A stretch of 10,661 nucleotides of DNA, taken from CAG-390 sp045636385. Lineage in GTDB: Bacteria; Bacillota; Clostridia; Oscillospirales; CAG-272. The notes below the pieces were generated by a model. That model did no database searches, was not told where the DNA came from, and saw only the letters and a list, made by a program, of their open reading frames with translations. The position numbers and the translations under genes were made by a program. This document shows positions 1 through 6,441 of the stretch, piece after piece. Location of the stretch: contig JAZTXK010000011.1 of the NCBI GenBank assembly GCA_045636385.1, positions 1 to 10,661 of the forward strand. The letters run 5' to 3'. Within the stretch, counting starts at the first letter, position 1. Each line of letters opens with the position of its first letter.

Positions 1-300
1 TACGGTTTACCCAAGCGAAATCTCTATGCACATTTCGCGCTCTGCGGAGCGCGGGGGTGACAGAGCGCGATACTTCCCTACATTCGGGAAGTATTGACTC
101 TGTCCAAAACGGAGAAGCAGAGCTTCACCGTTTTGAAGCACGGAAGCGAGAGCTGAAGCTCTCGCATTAGTACGAGGCTCTGCCTCGTGCTCCGCAAACT
201 TTTTGAAAAGTTTGATCAAAACTTACCGCTATTATCTTTTATTAAAAATCGGAAATTTCCGCTTGCGGAAATTCTCCTTCACTGTTCACTGTCCACTTTC
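1..300 (+). repeat. Palindrome-rich interspersed element upstream of purM (left copy)
   Basis: This gene-free leader is a chain of hairpins. They are CGCGCTC/GAGCGCG (36-53), a two-tier stem (59-104), a stem with a triloop (106-134), GCGAGAGCT/AGCTCTCGC (147-165), ACGAGGC/GCCTCGT (172-188), CAAACTTTT/AAAAGTTTG (195-214) and AATTTCCGC/GCGGAAATT (254-273). It ends in three degenerate heptamers, CACTGTT CACTGTC CACTTTC (280-300). Bases 176-224 recur inverted at 10613-10661, and the core from about 195 to 279 resembles 6570-6664. Bases 301-353 hold only the purM ribosome site, AAAGGA at 339-344. The left end of the element may lie outside the window. Short ORFs crossing it follow the repeats and look non-coding. 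Confidence 0.8.
36..141 (+). other. Conserved three-hairpin structural motif, copy A
   Basis: In order: hairpin 1 (36-42 with 47-53), linker GGGGTGA (54-60, whose last two bases also begin the next stem), and a two-tier stem. The outer tier is GACAGAG 59-65 with CTCTGTC 98-104; the inner tier is ATACTTCCC 70-78 with GGGAAGTAT 86-94. Then comes hairpin 3: AAAACGG 106-112 with CCGTTTT 128-134, an A/A mismatch, GAAGC/GCTTC and an AGA triloop. It closes with GAAGCAC (135-141). Copy B at 6342-6441 has the same fold and linkers but different stem sequences. This suggests selection on structure, as RNA or single-stranded DNA. I do not recognise it as a named family, and the strand is arbitrary. Confidence 0.6.
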
Positions 301-353
301 AACGACAAACAGCCACGTGAACAATCAAAAATCCTCCGAAAGGACAAACAACT

Positions 354-1418
354 ATGCTTCATTCTAATTCTAAATCCGACAGCTACGCAGCAGCGGGCGT
401 TGATATTACCGCCGGCTACAAAGCTGTTGAGCTTATGAAAAAACATATCGCACGCACCAAGAACGCAGGTTGTCTCGACGACGTCGGCGGCTTCGGCGGC
501 TGCTTCGGTCTGCCCATCGCCGGCATGGAAGAGCCCGCTCTCGTTTCGGGTACCGACGGCTGCGGCACCAAGGTCAAGATGGCTATCCTTATGGACAAGC
601 ACGACACCATCGGTATCGACGCTGTTGCTATGTGCGTAAACGACATCATCTGCTGCGGCGCGCGTCCCCTCTTCTTTCTTGACTACATCGCTTGCGGCAA
701 GAACATCCCCGAGAAGATCGCTGAGATCGTCGGCGGTGTTGCAGAGGGTTGCGTTCAGTCGGGCGCGGCACTCATCGGCGGCGAGACCGCAGAGCATCCC
801 GGCATGATGCCCGTCGAGGAATACGACCTCGCAGGCTTCGCAGTCGGTATCGTTGACAAGAAGAAGATTCTTGACAACACCCGTATGGCTGAGGGCGACG
901 TAGTTATCGCTCTTCCCTCCACAGGTATCCACTCCAACGGCTTCTCCCTCTGCCGTAAGGTATTCGATATCGACAACAACAATCCCGAGCTTTACATCCC
1001 CCGCGAGGAGCTTGGCGGCAAGACCATCGCAGAGGCGCTGATCGTTCCCACCAGAATCTATGTAAAATCCATCCTCGCACTTCTCGAGAAGGTAGACGTT
1101 AAGGGCATCTCCCACATCACCGGCGGCGGCTTCTACGAGAACATTCCGAGATCCATCCCCGCAGGACTCGGCGCAAAGATCGAAAAGAGCGCAGTCCGCA
1201 TCCTTCCCATCTTCGATATGATCGCAAAGTGGGGCAACATTCCCGAGCGCGATATGTTCAACACCTACAACATGGGCGTCGGCATGAGCGTCGTTGTTCC
1301 CGCATCCGAGGTCGAGACCGCTCTCGAGATCCTCAAGGCTCACGGCGAAGACGCATACGTGATCGGTGAGATCGTTTCCGCAGATAAGCTCGGCGGAGAG
1401 CAGATAGAGATTATCTGA
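354..1418 (+). CDS. purM: Phosphoribosylformylglycinamidine cyclo-ligase (AIR synthetase)
   Basis: PurM is a cytosolic homodimer that closes FGAM to AIR with ATP, the fifth step of purine synthesis. The 354-residue product has the usual family length and all main motifs. These are SDSYAAAGVDI (8-18), the nucleotide-binding loop LVSGTDGCGTK (63-73), IGIDAVAMCVNDIICCGA (86-103), GCVQSGAALIGGETAEHPG (132-150), IHSNGFSL (192-199), HITGGGFYENIPR (254-266) and FNTYNMGVGM (302-311). The start is supported by AAAGGA 9 nt upstream. A weak 4-bp pairing of TCCT (332-335) with AGGA (341-344) could partly cover that site. It is the first gene visible; purF would be expected upstream. purN follows after 181 bp that hold a palindromic element. 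The identity is not in doubt. Confidence 0.98.
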   Translation: MLHSNSKSDSYAAAGVDITAGYKAVELMKKHIARTKNAGCLDDVGGFGGCFGLPIAGMEEPALVSGTDGCGTKVKMAILMDKHDTIGIDAVAMCVNDIICCGARPLFFLDYIACGKNIPEKIAEIVGGVAEGCVQSGAALIGGETAEHPGMMPVEEYDLAGFAVGIVDKKKILDNTRMAEGDVVIALPSTGIHSNGFSLCRKVFDIDNNNPELYIPREELGGKTIAEALIVPTRIYVKSILALLEKVDVKGISHITGGGFYENIPRSIPAGLGAKIEKSAVRILPIFDMIAKWGNIPERDMFNTYNMGVGMSVVVPASEVETALEILKAHGEDAYVIGEIVSADKLGGEQIEII

Positions 1419-1420
1419 TA

Positions 1421-1557
1421 GGGCAAAGGGCAGAGGGCAGAGGGCAGAGGTAAGGAAAATTTCCTCACGCTGTTCGGAAATTATTTTAATAAATTACTTT
1501 TTGAGCAAAGCGAAAAAAGTTTCCTTACCTCTGCCCTCTTACCTCTTACCTCTGACC
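1421..1557. repeat. Inverted heptamer-array element between purM and purN
   Basis: The left array is GGGCAAA then three GGGCAGA and GG (1421-1450); with GGTAAGGAAA it forms an arm at 1421-1458. The right arm at 1520-1557 reads TTTCCTTACC and then heptamers TCTGCCC, TCTTACC, TCTTACC, TCTGACC. The two 38-nt arms are complementary at 32 positions, and four of the six mismatches are paired GC/TA changes within heptamers. Inside lies the conserved stem AATTTCC (1458-1464) with GGAAATT (1476-1482), an AT-rich spacer, and a weaker hairpin near 1498-1519. It begins 2 nt after the purM stop and has no T-tract, so it is not a standard terminator. No transposase is present; it could be a miniature non-autonomous element or a folded RNA spacer. 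Confidence 0.8.
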
Positions 1558-1599
1558 TACACAAAATAACATCATCCCAACAAGATTGGAGTACAATCT

Positions 1600-2232
1600 A
1601 TGGACAGAACCAAAAAAATAGGCGTCCTCGTCTCCGGCGGCGGCACCAATCTTCAGGCTCTTATTGATGCCGAAAAGAGAGGCGAGCTGGGCAACGGCAA
1701 AATTTCTCTCGTTCTCGCATCCAAGCCCGGCGTTTACGCGCTTGAGCGTGCGGCGCAGAACGGCATTGATTCGGTCGTTCTCCCCCGCAAGGAATACGCC
1801 GATATCGCCGCGTATTCGAAGGCTCTCGCCGAAACTCTGAAGGCAGCCGACGTGGACCTCGTCGTTCTCGCGGGCTTCCTTACCATCTTCGACGAGCAGG
1901 TCTACGAGGCTTTCCCCGATAAGATCCTCAACGTTCATCCCGCACTCATCCCCTCCTTCTGCGGAAAGGGATTTTACGGACTCCACGTTCACGAAGCCGC
2001 ACTCGAAAAGGGTGTCAAGGTCTCGGGCGCGACGGTTCACATCGTCATTCCCGAATGTGACGCGGGACCCATCGTCCTTCAGAAGGCTGTCGAGGTCAAG
2101 CAGGACGACACCCCCGAAACCCTCCAGCTCCGCATCATGCAGGAAGCCGAGTGGAAGATCCTCCCCGAAGCCGTCCGCCTCTTCTGCGACGACAAGATCG
2201 AGGTTAGGGATAATAAGGTATACATTAAATAA
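1600..2232 (+). CDS. purN: Phosphoribosylglycinamide formyltransferase, folate-dependent
   Basis: PurN moves a formyl group from 10-formyltetrahydrofolate to GAR, giving FGAR, the third step of the pathway. The 210-residue product matches the family's usual length. The phosphate-binding loop is SGGGTNLQAL (12-21). The catalytic Asn-His-Asp set is visible as N111 and H113 in NVHPALIPSF, and D154 in ECDAGPI. FCGKGFYGLHVH (120-131) and SGATVHIV (142-149) are also typical. GGAG at 1588-1591, 8 nt before the ATG, supports this start. The upstream gap carries an inverted heptamer element. Downstream, 590 bp occupied by a composite palindrome separate it from purO, an odd break for a pur operon. Nothing suggests damage to the gene. 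Confidence 0.97.
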   Translation: MDRTKKIGVLVSGGGTNLQALIDAEKRGELGNGKISLVLASKPGVYALERAAQNGIDSVVLPRKEYADIAAYSKALAETLKAADVDLVVLAGFLTIFDEQVYEAFPDKILNVHPALIPSFCGKGFYGLHVHEAALEKGVKVSGATVHIVIPECDAGPIVLQKAVEVKQDDTPETLQLRIMQEAEWKILPEAVRLFCDDKIEVRDNKVYIK

Positions 2233-2322
2233 CGAGAGCAAAATATAAATTTCCCGCAAAGTTCATTACGAGCCCGTGGAAATCGACGTACTTGTTTCAC
2301 TTAAAACTTGACATTATTTAGG

Positions 2323-2396
2323 AAGCTATGTTCGCACTCGCGTATCAGCCTTCCCCGGTGGGGGAAGGTGGCAGCCGTAGGCTGACGAATGAGGCG
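2323..2396 (+). repeat. Palindromic interspersed repeat, forward copy
   Basis: This block starts GCTATGTTCGCACTCGCG, contains the strong hairpin CCTTCCCC/GGGGAAGG with its G-rich tip, and ends GACGAATGAGGCG. Between GGTGGC and GACGAATGAGG sits a short variable hairpin, AGCC-GTAG-GGCT. Repeats with a CCTTCCCC...GGAAGGTGGC...GATGAGG pattern are, from memory, common between genes in gut Clostridia. The inverse copy is at 2591-2662. Confidence 0.7.
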
Positions 2397-2590
2397 CCTA
2401 ATAAGATACTGATTTTCGCCTTGGCGAAAATCTTCCAAAACATAGCTTACTAAATATCTCATCTTCAATTTAGAAAGCAAAAGAATGCAATGCAAAGAAT
2501 TATTTGCTAAATTTGATTAAGATATCAATTTAAAGTTGGTAAAACGGGAAGATTTTTTCGCTTCGCTCAAAAAACAATATCTTATTCAAA

Positions 2591-2662
2591 CGCCTCATTC
2601 GTCGCTTCGCGCCACCTTCCCCCACCGGGGAAGGCTGATACGCGAGTGCGAACATAGCCTTC
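2591..2662 (-). repeat. Palindromic interspersed repeat, inverted copy
   Basis: This is the reverse complement of the block at 2323-2396 and nearly identical, apart from the variable hairpin, which here is CGC-GAA-GCG on the minus strand. With its partner it could fold into a long stem spanning about 340 bases. It is flanked by its own short inverted pair (AAAAACAATAT near 2568-2578 and ATATTGTTTTT near 2667-2677), so it looks like an independent insertion of the same family. Confidence 0.7.
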
Positions 2663-2822
2663 TGAATATTGTTTTTATCTTTAGTTGCAATCGCAAAATG
2701 TCAATTTTTAAGTGAGACATGGTACTACGGGCTCGTGATAATAAAGGTCAAATAATTTTGTTTTTCTCTCGTTCCGCAAATAGCATTTATAATAAATCCG
2801 TATAAAATTTAAGGAGATAGAT

Positions 2823-3539
2823 ATGAAGATTTCCACCATTGCACAAGAGCTTAACTCCCTCGCTTACCACGGCAGAGGAATCATTATCGGCAAGTCTGCC
2901 GACTCCAAGCGTGCTGTTACCGCATACTTCATTATGGGCAGAAGCGTAAACAGCCGCAACCGCGTTTTCGTAGCCGAGGGCGATGCTATGCGCACCAAGG
3001 CTTTCGACGAATCCAAGATGGTGGATCCCCATCTCATCATCTACTACCCCGTTCGCGTGCTCGGCAACAAGACCATCGTCACCAACGGCGACCAGACCGA
3101 CACCATCTACAACCTTATGGACAAGCAGATGACCTTCGAACAGGCTCTCCGCACCCGTGAGTTCGAGGACGACAAGCCCAACTTCACTCCCCGTATCTCG
3201 GGTATCATCCATTGCGAGGGCGGCGAGATGAACTACGCTATGTCCATCCTCAAGAGCGCAGAGGGCGACGATTCCTCCTGCGAGAGATTTACATACGCAT
3301 ACTCCAACCCCATCGCAGGCAAGGCAAAGTTCATCCACACCTACAACTCGGACGGCGATCCCCTTCCCTCCTTTGAAGGTGAACCCAAAACCCTCGAGCT
3401 TCCCGATTGCTCGATCGACGAGCTGACCGACCTTATCTGGCAGAACCTCAACGAGGACAACAAGGTTTCTCTCTTCGTTCGCTACATCGACATCGAGTCG
3501 GGCGAGACCGAGACCAGAATCGTTAACAAGAACGCGTAA
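2823..3539 (+). CDS. purO: IMP cyclohydrolase, archaeal PurO type
   Basis: PurO closes FAICAR to IMP, the last pathway step, with a fold unrelated to the PurH cyclohydrolase domain. The 238-residue product shows the family pattern. GRGIIIG is at 17-23, YFIMGRSVNSRNRVF at 35-49, TNGDQTDTI at 87-95, TPRISGII at 122-129 and KFIHTYNSDGDPLPSF at 169-184. It is slightly longer than archaeal PurO (about 200 residues), mostly at the C-terminus. AAGGAG at 2811-2816, 6 nt before the ATG, is the best ribosome site of the cluster. TATAAT at 2788-2793 could be a -10 box, but no -35 sits at the right distance. The next gene is a formyltransferase lacking the PurH cyclohydrolase domain, so PurO supplies the missing activity. 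The family call comes from motif recall, not a search. Confidence 0.9.
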   Translation: MKISTIAQELNSLAYHGRGIIIGKSADSKRAVTAYFIMGRSVNSRNRVFVAEGDAMRTKAFDESKMVDPHLIIYYPVRVLGNKTIVTNGDQTDTIYNLMDKQMTFEQALRTREFEDDKPNFTPRISGIIHCEGGEMNYAMSILKSAEGDDSSCERFTYAYSNPIAGKAKFIHTYNSDGDPLPSFEGEPKTLELPDCSIDELTDLIWQNLNEDNKVSLFVRYIDIESGETETRIVNKNA

Positions 3540-3546
3540 AAAGCGG

Positions 3547-3652
3547 TCAGTGATCAGTGATCAGAAAAACGCGATTTTTATGTAAATAAAATCGCTTTTC
3601 GCTCCGCGAAAAGCTACCATAACTCTGCACTCTGCATTCTGCACTCTGCACT
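3547..3652. repeat. Heptamer element with unlike ends between purO and the formyltransferase
   Basis: The left end is TCAGTGA repeated 2.6 times (3547-3564). The right end is ACTCTGC ACTCTGC ATTCTGC ACTCTGC ACT (3622-3652). Between them are two hairpins sharing a GC: GCGATTTT/AAAATCGC (3571-3595) and GCTTTTCGC/GCGAAAAGC (3594-3614). The ends are not complementary, unlike the elements at 1421 and 4870. The right end is base-for-base the same as the arrays at 4984-5014 and 6666-6696. It starts 8 nt after the purO stop and ends just before the GAGG ribosome site (3659-3662) of the next gene. Confidence 0.75.
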
Positions 3653-3673
3653 AAAAATGAGGTATATATAATA

Positions 3674-4858
3674 ATGAAGACTTTTGAACTGAAATACGGT
3701 TGCAACCCCAACCAGAAGCCGGCTTCGATCTATATGCACGACGGCTCGGATCTCCCCATCGAGATCCTTTGCGGCCGCCCCGGCTACATCAATTTCCTTG
3801 ATGCATTCAACTCCTGGCAGCTCGTCAAGGAGCTCAAAGAGGCTCTCGGACTTCCCGCAGTTACCTCCTTCAAGCACGTTTCCCCCACCAGCGCGGCTGT
3901 CGGCACTCCCCTTTCCGAGAAGCTGAAGAAGGCTTGCTTCGTTGACGACATCGAAGGCCTTGACGAGTCCCCCCTCGCTTGTGCATACGCAAGAGCGCGC
4001 GGCGCGGACAGACTCTGCTCCTTCGGCGACTGGGTCGCTCTCTCCGACGTCTGCGACGTTACCACCGCAAAGATGATCGCTCGCGAGGTTTCCGACGGTA
4101 TCATCGCTCCCGGCTACGAGCCCGAGGCTCTCGAGATCCTCAAGGGCAAGAGAGGCGGAAACTACAATATCGTTAAGATCGATCCGAACTACATCCCCGA
4201 CGTTCAGGAGAAGAAGCAGGTATTCGGCATCACCTTCGAGCAGGGACGCAACAACTTCAAGATCGACCGCGAGCTCCTCTCCAACATCGTCACCGAGAAC
4301 AAGGCTCTCTCCGACGAGGCTGCACGCGACCTTATCATTTCGCTCATCACCCTTAAATATACACAGTCGAACTCCGTCTGCTACGCGGTTGACGGTCAGG
4401 CGATCGGCGTTGGCGCGGGTCAGCAGTCGAGAATCCACTGCACCAGACTCGCGGGCACCAAGGCTGACACCTGGTTCCTCCGCCAGCACGACAAGGTGCT
4501 CAACCTTCCCTTCCGCGCAGATATGAAGCGCGCAGACCGCGACAACGTAATCGACGGCTACATCAACAAGAACGAAGAAGACGTTTGCGCTGACGGCATC
4601 TGGCAGAAGTACTTCACCGAGCAGCCCGCACCCCTCACCGCAGAGGAGATCCGCGAATATCTCGACACCGTCACCGGCGTTGCACTCGGCTCGGACGCAT
4701 TCTTCCCCTTCTCCGACAGCATCGAGCGCGCAAAGAAGGGCGGCGTATGCTACATCGCAGAGCCCGGCGGATCCATCCGCGACGACGCCGTCATCGATGC
4801 CTGCAACAAGTACGGCATGATTATGGCATTTACCGGTATGCGTTTGTTCCATCATTAA
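3674..4858 (+). CDS. purH: AICAR formyltransferase, free-standing (PurH C-terminal domain only)
   Basis: This enzyme formylates AICAR to FAICAR using 10-formyltetrahydrofolate. The 394-residue product starts directly with the formyltransferase domain (LKYGCNPNQKPA, 6-17). The roughly 190-residue N-terminal cyclohydrolase domain of bifunctional PurH (usually over 500 residues) is absent. Active-site Lys67-His68 lie in SFKHVSP. Other motifs are GDWVALSDVCD (118-128), REVSDGIIAPGYE (137-149), LKYTQSNSVCYAVDGQ (227-242), GAGQQSRIHCTRLAG (247-261), LGSDAFFPFSDSI (338-350), PGGSIRDD (364-371) and the C-terminal FTGMRLFHH. GAGG lies 11 nt upstream of the ATG. No remnant of the missing domain is seen upstream, where purO and a repeat lie, so this is a real short form rather than a truncation. 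The symbol purH is kept only for homology. Confidence 0.95.
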   Translation: MKTFELKYGCNPNQKPASIYMHDGSDLPIEILCGRPGYINFLDAFNSWQLVKELKEALGLPAVTSFKHVSPTSAAVGTPLSEKLKKACFVDDIEGLDESPLACAYARARGADRLCSFGDWVALSDVCDVTTAKMIAREVSDGIIAPGYEPEALEILKGKRGGNYNIVKIDPNYIPDVQEKKQVFGITFEQGRNNFKIDRELLSNIVTENKALSDEAARDLIISLITLKYTQSNSVCYAVDGQAIGVGAGQQSRIHCTRLAGTKADTWFLRQHDKVLNLPFRADMKRADRDNVIDGYINKNEEDVCADGIWQKYFTEQPAPLTAEEIREYLDTVTGVALGSDAFFPFSDSIERAKKGGVCYIAEPGGSIRDDAVIDACNKYGMIMAFTGMRLFHH

Positions 4859-4869
4859 TGGTGGAAGAA

Positions 4870-5014
4870 GTGCAGAGTTAAGAGTTAAGAGTGCAGAGTT
4901 AAGGAAACTTTTCTCGCTGTGCTCGAAAAGTATATTAATTTAAATGAAAATTTCCGAAGCCGCAGGCAAGGAAATTCTCCTTAACTCTGCACTCTGCATT
5001 CTGCACTCTGCACT
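4870..5014. repeat. Inverted heptamer-array element between the formyltransferase and purD
   Basis: The left arm (4870-4905) is GTGCAGA GTTAAGA GTTAAGA GTGCAGA GTTAAGG A. The right arm is 4978-5013, made of TCTGCAC-type heptamers with one TCTGCAT. The 36-nt arms pair at 31 positions; four of five mismatches are GC against TA at the same two heptamer positions. Inside are TTTTC...GAAAA (4910-4930) and the conserved stem AATTTCC (4949-4955) with GGAAATT (4970-4976), whose tip here contains GCC-GCA-GGC. It lies 11 nt after the upstream stop and 43 nt before purD. It is the most complete member of the family in the window. Confidence 0.82.
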
Positions 5015-5056
5015 CATATTTCCCCCAACAACATTCAGAAGAAGGAATAAAATTCT

Positions 5057-6328
5057 ATGAATATTCTCGTCATCGGCAGCGGCGGCCGTGAACACGCCGT
5101 AATCAAAGCGATCAAGAAGAATCCGAACGTTGAGACCATCTGGTGTCTGCCCGGAAACGGCGGTATTGCCGCTGACGCGACCTGCGTTAACGTCGGCGCG
5201 AAGGACATCGACGGTATCGTGAAGTTCGCTTCCGAAAATAAGGTCGACTACGCCATCGTAACCCCCGACGATCCGCTCGTTCTCGGTTGCGTTGACGCGC
5301 TTTCCGCGATCGGAATTCCCTGCTTCGGTCCCGACAAAAAGGCGGCTATCATTGAGGGAAGCAAGGCGTTCTCGAAGGATCTTATGAAGAAATACTCCAT
5401 CCCCACCGCGGCTTACGAGATCTTTGACGATATGGACAAGGCTATCTCCTACCTTCAGGACAAGGATATGCCCATCGTTATCAAGGCGGACGGACTTGCG
5501 CTCGGCAAGGGCGTTATCATCGCCGAGACTCTCGCCGAGGCAGAGGATGCCGTTCGCTCGATGATGGCGGACAAGGTCTTCGGTGCATCCGGCGACCACA
5601 TCGTTATCGAGGAATTCCTCACCGGCCCCGAGGTTTCGGTTCTTGCCTTCACCGACGGCAAGGTTGTCGTTCCTATGGTTTCATCTATGGACCACAAGCG
5701 TGCGCACGACAATGACGAAGGTCTCAACACCGGCGGAATGGGCACCGTTGCGCCCAACCCCTACTACACCGCAGACATCGCCGAGGAATGCATGAAGACC
5801 ATCTTCGTTCCCACCATGAACGCGATGAATTCCGAGGGACGCACCTTTAAGGGCTGCCTCTACTTCGGACTCATGCTCACCCCCAAGGGCCCCAAGGTTA
5901 TCGAATACAACTGCCGTTTCGGTGACCCCGAGACTCAGGTTGTTCTTCCCCTTCTCGAGAGCGATCTTCTCACGGTCATGCAGGCTGTCACCGAGGAGCG
6001 ACTTTCCGAGATCGAGGTTAAATTCGCCGCAGACAAGTCTGCTTGCTGTGTAATCATGGCATCCGCGGGCTATCCCCAGAGCTACGAAAAGGGCTACGAG
6101 ATCACCATCCCCGCCTCTCTCACCGACAGCGTTTACGTTGCGGGCGCGGAGCTCAAGGACGGCAAGCTCGTCAACAGCGGTGGACGCGTACTCGGAGTAA
6201 CTTCGGTTGCCGACACCCTCGAGGGAGCCATCGCCGCTTCTTATAATAAGGTAGAAAATATTCACTTCGGTAACGCTTACTGCCGTAAGGATATCGGTCA
6301 GAGAGCGTTGAAGGCGCTTGCTAAATAA
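5057..6328 (+). CDS. purD: Phosphoribosylamine-glycine ligase (GAR synthetase)
   Basis: PurD joins phosphoribosylamine and glycine with ATP to form GAR, the second pathway step. It is an ATP-grasp enzyme of normal length (423 residues). The N-terminal Rossmann motif is GSGGREHA (7-14), followed by LPGNGGIA (31-38). The ATP-grasp core has KAFSKDLM (103-110), VIKADGLALGKGVII (141-155), IEEFLTGPEVSV (184-195), HKRAHDNDEGLNTGGMG (213-229), and the metal and substrate motif EYNCRFGDPETQ (283-294). The C-terminal domain has NSGGRVLGV (373-381). TPDDPLVLG (69-77) stands where many PurDs read GPEAPLVAG; from memory this is common in Clostridia. GAAGGA at 5041-5046 supports the start. Repeats flank both sides (gaps of 198 and 406 bp). 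Confidence 0.97.
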   Translation: MNILVIGSGGREHAVIKAIKKNPNVETIWCLPGNGGIAADATCVNVGAKDIDGIVKFASENKVDYAIVTPDDPLVLGCVDALSAIGIPCFGPDKKAAIIEGSKAFSKDLMKKYSIPTAAYEIFDDMDKAISYLQDKDMPIVIKADGLALGKGVIIAETLAEAEDAVRSMMADKVFGASGDHIVIEEFLTGPEVSVLAFTDGKVVVPMVSSMDHKRAHDNDEGLNTGGMGTVAPNPYYTADIAEECMKTIFVPTMNAMNSEGRTFKGCLYFGLMLTPKGPKVIEYNCRFGDPETQVVLPLLESDLLTVMQAVTEERLSEIEVKFAADKSACCVIMASAGYPQSYEKGYEITIPASLTDSVYVAGAELKDGKLVNSGGRVLGVTSVADTLEGAIAASYNKVENIHFGNAYCRKDIGQRALKALAK

Positions 6329-6341
6329 TTGATGCTTAATT

Positions 6342-6441
6342 CGCGCGTTTCACGCGCGGGGGTGAAGGAGCGAAAATCTCCCCTAAAGGGAAGATTTTAC
6401 TCCTTCCAAACAGCCGACGGGGCGTCGTCTGTTTGAAGCAC
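6342..6441 (+). other. Conserved three-hairpin structural motif, copy B
   Basis: Same layout as 36-141. Hairpin 1 is CGCGCGT/ACGCGCG (6342-6358). Linker GGGGTGA (6359-6365) follows, again sharing GA with the next stem. The outer tier is GAAGGAG (6364-6370) with CTCCTTC (6400-6406). The inner tier is AAAATCT with AGATTTT plus CCC/GGG and a bulged A. Hairpin 3 is AAACAG/CTGTTT (6408-6434), with a C/T mismatch, CGACG/CGTCG and a GGG triloop. It closes with GAAGCAC (6435-6441). The linkers are identical to copy A, while most stem pairs differ but stay paired. It starts 14 nt after the purD stop and has no T-tract. Confidence 0.6.

Larger units (their letters stand above)
2268..2736. mobile_element. 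Composite MITE-like palindromic insertion between purN and purO
   Basis: The outer ends are inverted: ACGAGCCCGT (2268-2277) against ACGGGCTCGT (2727-2736). A second inverted pair lies inside: TCACTTAAAACTTGACATT (2297-2315) and its near-complement (2697-2715). Further in, a 70-bp block occurs twice in opposite orientation (2323-2396, 2591-2662). The remaining centre is AT-rich with hairpins GATTTTCGCC/GGCGAAAATC (near 2411-2432) and one at about 2554-2574. There is no ORF of transposase size and no convincing target duplication. The left half is itself bounded by a 15-bp inverted pair with one mismatch (2318-2332, 2439-2453), suggesting one element nested in another. The remaining gap bases (2233-2267, 2737-2822) show only the purO ribosome site. 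Confidence 0.65.

Noticed and set aside
7..219. A 70-codon minus-strand frame in the leader.
   Set aside because: It lies wholly in hairpin repeats, and part of its coding sequence recurs at 10613-10661 as repeat DNA. No sign of selection for protein.
202..234. A promoter for purM with TTGAAA or TTGATC and TATTAT (229-234).
   Set aside because: Spacers of about 21 and 12 bp are wrong, and the same bases are part of the repeat core found elsewhere.
1..353. A purine or other riboswitch upstream of purM.
   Set aside because: None of the conserved purine-riboswitch core is recognisable; the hairpins are shared with repeats elsewhere in the window. A leader switch, if any, would be upstream of the first operon gene outside the window.
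187..438. An 83-codon plus-strand frame running into purM.
   Set aside because: It starts inside the repeat, overlaps the purM start in another frame and matches nothing known to me.
2262..2742. Target-site duplication around the composite element.
   Set aside because: Flanks (TTCATT and GATAAT) share only AT-rich letters; no clear direct repeat.
2758..2806. A promoter for purO using TATAAT (2788-2793) or TATAAA (2801-2806).
   Set aside because: No -35-like box is at 16-18 bp; the nearest, TTGTTT, is 24 bp from TATAAT. AT-rich DNA gives such words by chance.
3547..3652. Tandem short repeats considered as a CRISPR array.
   Set aside because: The units are 7 bp in direct tandem with no spacers, and no cas genes are near.
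6342..6358. GC-rich hairpin 14 nt after purD as an intrinsic terminator.
   Set aside because: It is followed by G-rich sequence, not a T-tract.
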